From contig NZ_LNYR01000048.1 of the NCBI RefSeq assembly GCF_001467955.1, positions 193,577 through 229,638 on the forward strand: a DNA stretch of 36,062 nt, in the 5' to 3' direction. How positions within the stretch are numbered: the stretch's first letter is position 1; the number at the start of each line of letters is the position of its first letter. The notes beneath the pieces were generated by a model that did not search any database, was not told the origin of the DNA, and saw only the letters and a program-made list of their open reading frames with translations. This stretch comes from Legionella quateirensis (GTDB lineage: Bacteria > Pseudomonadota > Gammaproteobacteria > Legionellales > Legionellaceae). Positions 34,083 through 36,062 of the stretch are shown here, one piece after another. The translations under genes and the position numbers were made by a program.

Positions 34083-35687
34083 ATGACTCACTCTAAAATT
34101 GAAAAACCTGGAATTGATATTTATACATGTCCTCAACCAGATATAACCAATGCAACTGAAATCTCCATAGGAGACCTGCATGCAAATGCTATGTTGATGA
34201 TGTATTTTCTGGTTACCAATGGCGTTGTTAAAATAAGTGACGAAAAATACGCTCAATTAAAAGACATCTATCTGAAATCACCACTGAACAAATCAGATAT
34301 TGAAGTGTTTAACAAAATTATCGATGAATTAGAAATAGGTGAAAAACCACTAATCCGCCTTATTGGGGATGAAATCTGCGACCGCGGTCAAAACGACTAT
34401 TTTATTTTTAAAATTCTTGACAAACTCACCAAATCGGGTGTTCAAACTGAAATACTGCTTTCAAATCATGGCATTGAATTTATGATTCCTTATGAACAAA
34501 AGAAATTTGAGGAATTATACGCGCCAAATATTGGTTTTTTGGGTCAATCCAGATCCATGGATAACATGAGAACTCTCGTTGAAAATGGCGTTATTACTAA
34601 AGATGAAGTAGATACACTAGTCAAAGAAAGTTATTTACCTAACTTAAAATTAATTTCCTATACGCTTGATGGCAATAACATTACGATTTACAGTCATGCA
34701 GGCATAGGATTAGAAACCATTCGCTCCCTGGCGGAAAAATTTAAGGCTGATGGTGTCGTTTATAAAGACGATACCGCTGAAGATTTAGCGAGAACCATAG
34801 AAGCGATTAATTCAGTCTTTGACAAGCACGTCAAAGCAGGTACGGTTCATACTCTGACAGTGAATATTTCCAACTCTTATGATTATCAAAATGATCCTGT
34901 TACCTTTTTGATCTGGAACCGTGGATATTTTAATTTAAGCAGGGAACAAGCACATAACGGTTATCAAATGTTTTATGCTCATGGACATGACTCCGGTGAT
35001 CTTACGAAAAATAACATCATTAACCTGGATAATACCTTGGGTAAAGGAGCAACCGCTAATTTGGGAACTTATAGGGTACTAGGAGTTCAGGGCGGTCCCG
35101 TAGCGCAACTTAAAGCACATGCTGAAGAAAAAATTGATATTGGAGCTAAGTCTAATAAAGAAGAGCAGCCATTCGAAGTTCCTGTCAAGTCACCTGGACT
35201 GGATGTACGCATAGAGCCGGGCGTTCCAGAACAATCCATTGTGGATCAAAATAAGTCCAAACCCCAGCGAGCGCCTCAAGATTTGGTAAGTCCTTTTCAC
35301 AGTGAATTGTCTAAACTTGAAGCCAAGGCCAAGCTCTTGCTAAAAGATGGTCACAAGGATGCTTATGCTAGTGCAATGAATATACATACCACATTTACCC
35401 AAGCGTTTAAACAATTGCAAAAGGATGGGGATCAACAGACCTTTAATACGACATGTACTGATGTACTCGCAAAAGAACGTCCTCAATTAGAGAAGCATAG
35501 AGGTTGGTCTGAGTTCTTAATCAATTTGGCAATCGCCATACCGACTGTTGGTATAGGATTACTGGTCAAAGGAGCGATTAATCTGTCACAGAATAAATCA
35601 TTCTTTTTTGTACATCAAACAGAATCATCCAAAATTGTGGACGAAATTCAGGATAAACTGGATCAGGGACCAGCCAATAAAATTTAA
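34083..35687 (+). CDS. PPP-type metallophosphoesterase, WipA/WipB-like Dot/Icm effector candidate
   Basis: A 534-residue protein. Residues 25-310 hold the metallophosphatase motifs: SIGDLHANA (D31, H33), IGDEICDRGQND (D96, D100, R101), LLSNHGIEF (N128, H129), YSHAGIG (H205) and YAHGHD (H300, H302). This set is typical of PPP Ser/Thr/Tyr phosphatases and of the Legionella effectors WipA and WipB, which have similar length. A linker follows (about 350-410). The C-terminal part (about 412-530) has helices and a short hydrophobic segment (IAIPTVGIGLLVKGAIN), then FFFVHQTESSKIVDEIQDKL, a tail pattern I associate with many Legionella effectors. The predicted role is dephosphorylation of host proteins after translocation. 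Transcription is probably PmrA-dependent. Which Wip protein it equals, if either, is not settled. Confidence 0.8.
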   Translation: MTHSKIEKPGIDIYTCPQPDITNATEISIGDLHANAMLMMYFLVTNGVVKISDEKYAQLKDIYLKSPLNKSDIEVFNKIIDELEIGEKPLIRLIGDEICDRGQNDYFIFKILDKLTKSGVQTEILLSNHGIEFMIPYEQKKFEELYAPNIGFLGQSRSMDNMRTLVENGVITKDEVDTLVKESYLPNLKLISYTLDGNNITIYSHAGIGLETIRSLAEKFKADGVVYKDDTAEDLARTIEAINSVFDKHVKAGTVHTLTVNISNSYDYQNDPVTFLIWNRGYFNLSREQAHNGYQMFYAHGHDSGDLTKNNIINLDNTLGKGATANLGTYRVLGVQGGPVAQLKAHAEEKIDIGAKSNKEEQPFEVPVKSPGLDVRIEPGVPEQSIVDQNKSKPQRAPQDLVSPFHSELSKLEAKAKLLLKDGHKDAYASAMNIHTTFTQAFKQLQKDGDQQTFNTTCTDVLAKERPQLEKHRGWSEFLINLAIAIPTVGIGLLVKGAINLSQNKSFFFVHQTESSKIVDEIQDKLDQGPANKI

Positions 35688-35736
35688 GGTTGAGCACAGA
35701 TAGGGATCATATAATTTATCAAAACTTGTACGTTTA

Positions 35737-35763
35737 GCCATCCTGAACGAAATGAAGGATGGC
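35737..35763. repeat. Solitary short hairpin related to the following array
   Basis: Stem GCCATCC / GGATGGC with a 13-base loop. Its ATCCTGAACGAAATGAAGGA is nearly the outer arm of the 107-bp repeats, so it looks like a degenerate or ancestral half-unit, 49 bases after the phosphoesterase stop. Confidence 0.6.
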
Positions 35764-35780
35764 GTTACACCCCACAACAA

Positions 35781-36062
35781 CGTCATCCCGAATGCAATGA
35801 AGGATCTCCTGAATGTGGCACTCTGCCTGCATTGGGAGTTCCTTCACTGCGTTCAGGATGACGATACTCTTGAAATATAAAACGCCACGTCATCCCGAAT
35901 GTAATGAGGGACCACCTGAATGTGGCACTGTGCCTCGAATTGGAGATCCTTCACTGCGTTCAGGATGACGATATTCTTGGAATAGAAAACATCACGTCAT
36001 CCCCAATGTAATGAGGGATCTCCTGAATGTGGCACTGTGCCTGCATTCGGAGATCCTTCACT
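35781..36062. repeat. Tandem array of 107-bp palindromic repeats (truncated by window edge)
   Basis: Units begin at 35781, 35888 and 35995, an exact 107-base period without indels. Two units are complete and the third is cut at 68 bases. Each starts CGTCATCCC and its first 83 bases are an imperfect palindrome (left arm CGTCATCCCGAATGCAATGA, right arm ending CAGGATGACG), followed by a 24-base AT-rich linker. No open frame. It resembles REP/BIME-type intergenic arrays. Unit-to-unit divergence is roughly ten substitutions. Confidence 0.85.

Noticed and set aside
35781..36062. Possible CRISPR array, because of regularly spaced repeats
   Set aside because: The whole 107-bp period is repeated, including the linker, and units are palindromic and much longer than CRISPR repeats; there are no unique spacers and no cas genes.

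Overview
The window looks like a chromosomal segment from a Legionella species or close relative. It is AT-rich with Gram-negative genes, several putative outer-membrane barrels, and several proteins of the kind found among Dot/Icm type IV secretion effectors: a J-domain protein, a large unrecognised protein with eukaryote-like docking motifs, an F-box-like protein and a WipA/WipB-like phosphoesterase. The last has a textbook-spaced PmrA box in front of it, PmrA being the Legionella regulator of many effector genes. No tRNA, rRNA, integrase, transposase or CRISPR array was seen, and the species cannot be fixed from the sequence alone.

Layout. 0.1-1.7 kb: an outer-membrane barrel gene and a periplasmic solute-binding protein. 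1.9-6.0 kb: two large plus-strand genes with no assignable enzyme function, the J-domain membrane protein and a 783-residue protein carrying an RVxF-like motif and basic clusters; both are effector candidates. 6.0-7.3 kb: a 14-bp inverted repeat, a truncated P-loop kinase remnant and a second exported barrel-like protein. 7.3-16.0 kb: on the minus strand, a c-di-GMP phosphodiesterase with a degenerate GGDEF domain, a CPA1-type cation/proton antiporter, a gene-free stretch holding a MITE-like palindromic element, and a MASE1-CHASE-PAS-GGDEF-EAL protein. 16.3-20.0 kb: an RNA 2',3'-cyclic phosphodiesterase and a three-part fusion of acyl carrier protein, fatty acyl-AMP ligase and PlsC-type acyltransferase. 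20.0-25.2 kb, minus strand: a phospholipase D-family protein, an acyltransferase-3/SGNH O-acyltransferase, and a propeller-like protein with a C-terminal F-box-like motif. 25.5-27.4 kb: a small GCG-type cysteine-containing exported protein and an exported GH5 endoglucanase. 27.5-32.6 kb: a REP/MITE-like palindrome, another surface barrel, a MASE3-PAS-HD-GYP phosphodiesterase and an MFS transporter. 32.8-36.1 kb: an Lrp/AsnC regulator divergent from the MFS gene, a small unknown protein, the PmrA-box phosphoesterase effector candidate, and an array of 107-bp palindromic repeats running off the edge.

Themes. Three c-di-GMP turnover proteins lie within about 24 kb. Their domain sets differ: EAL with dead GGDEF, intact GGDEF plus EAL, and HD-GYP. 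This suggests independent sensory inputs rather than one pathway. Surface and host-interaction functions (barrels, exported cellulase, lipid-modifying enzymes, effector candidates) are interspersed with repeats and gene remnants, as expected in a plastic accessory part of a Legionella chromosome. Most genes seem to be single transcription units with their own upstream regions; I see no long operon.
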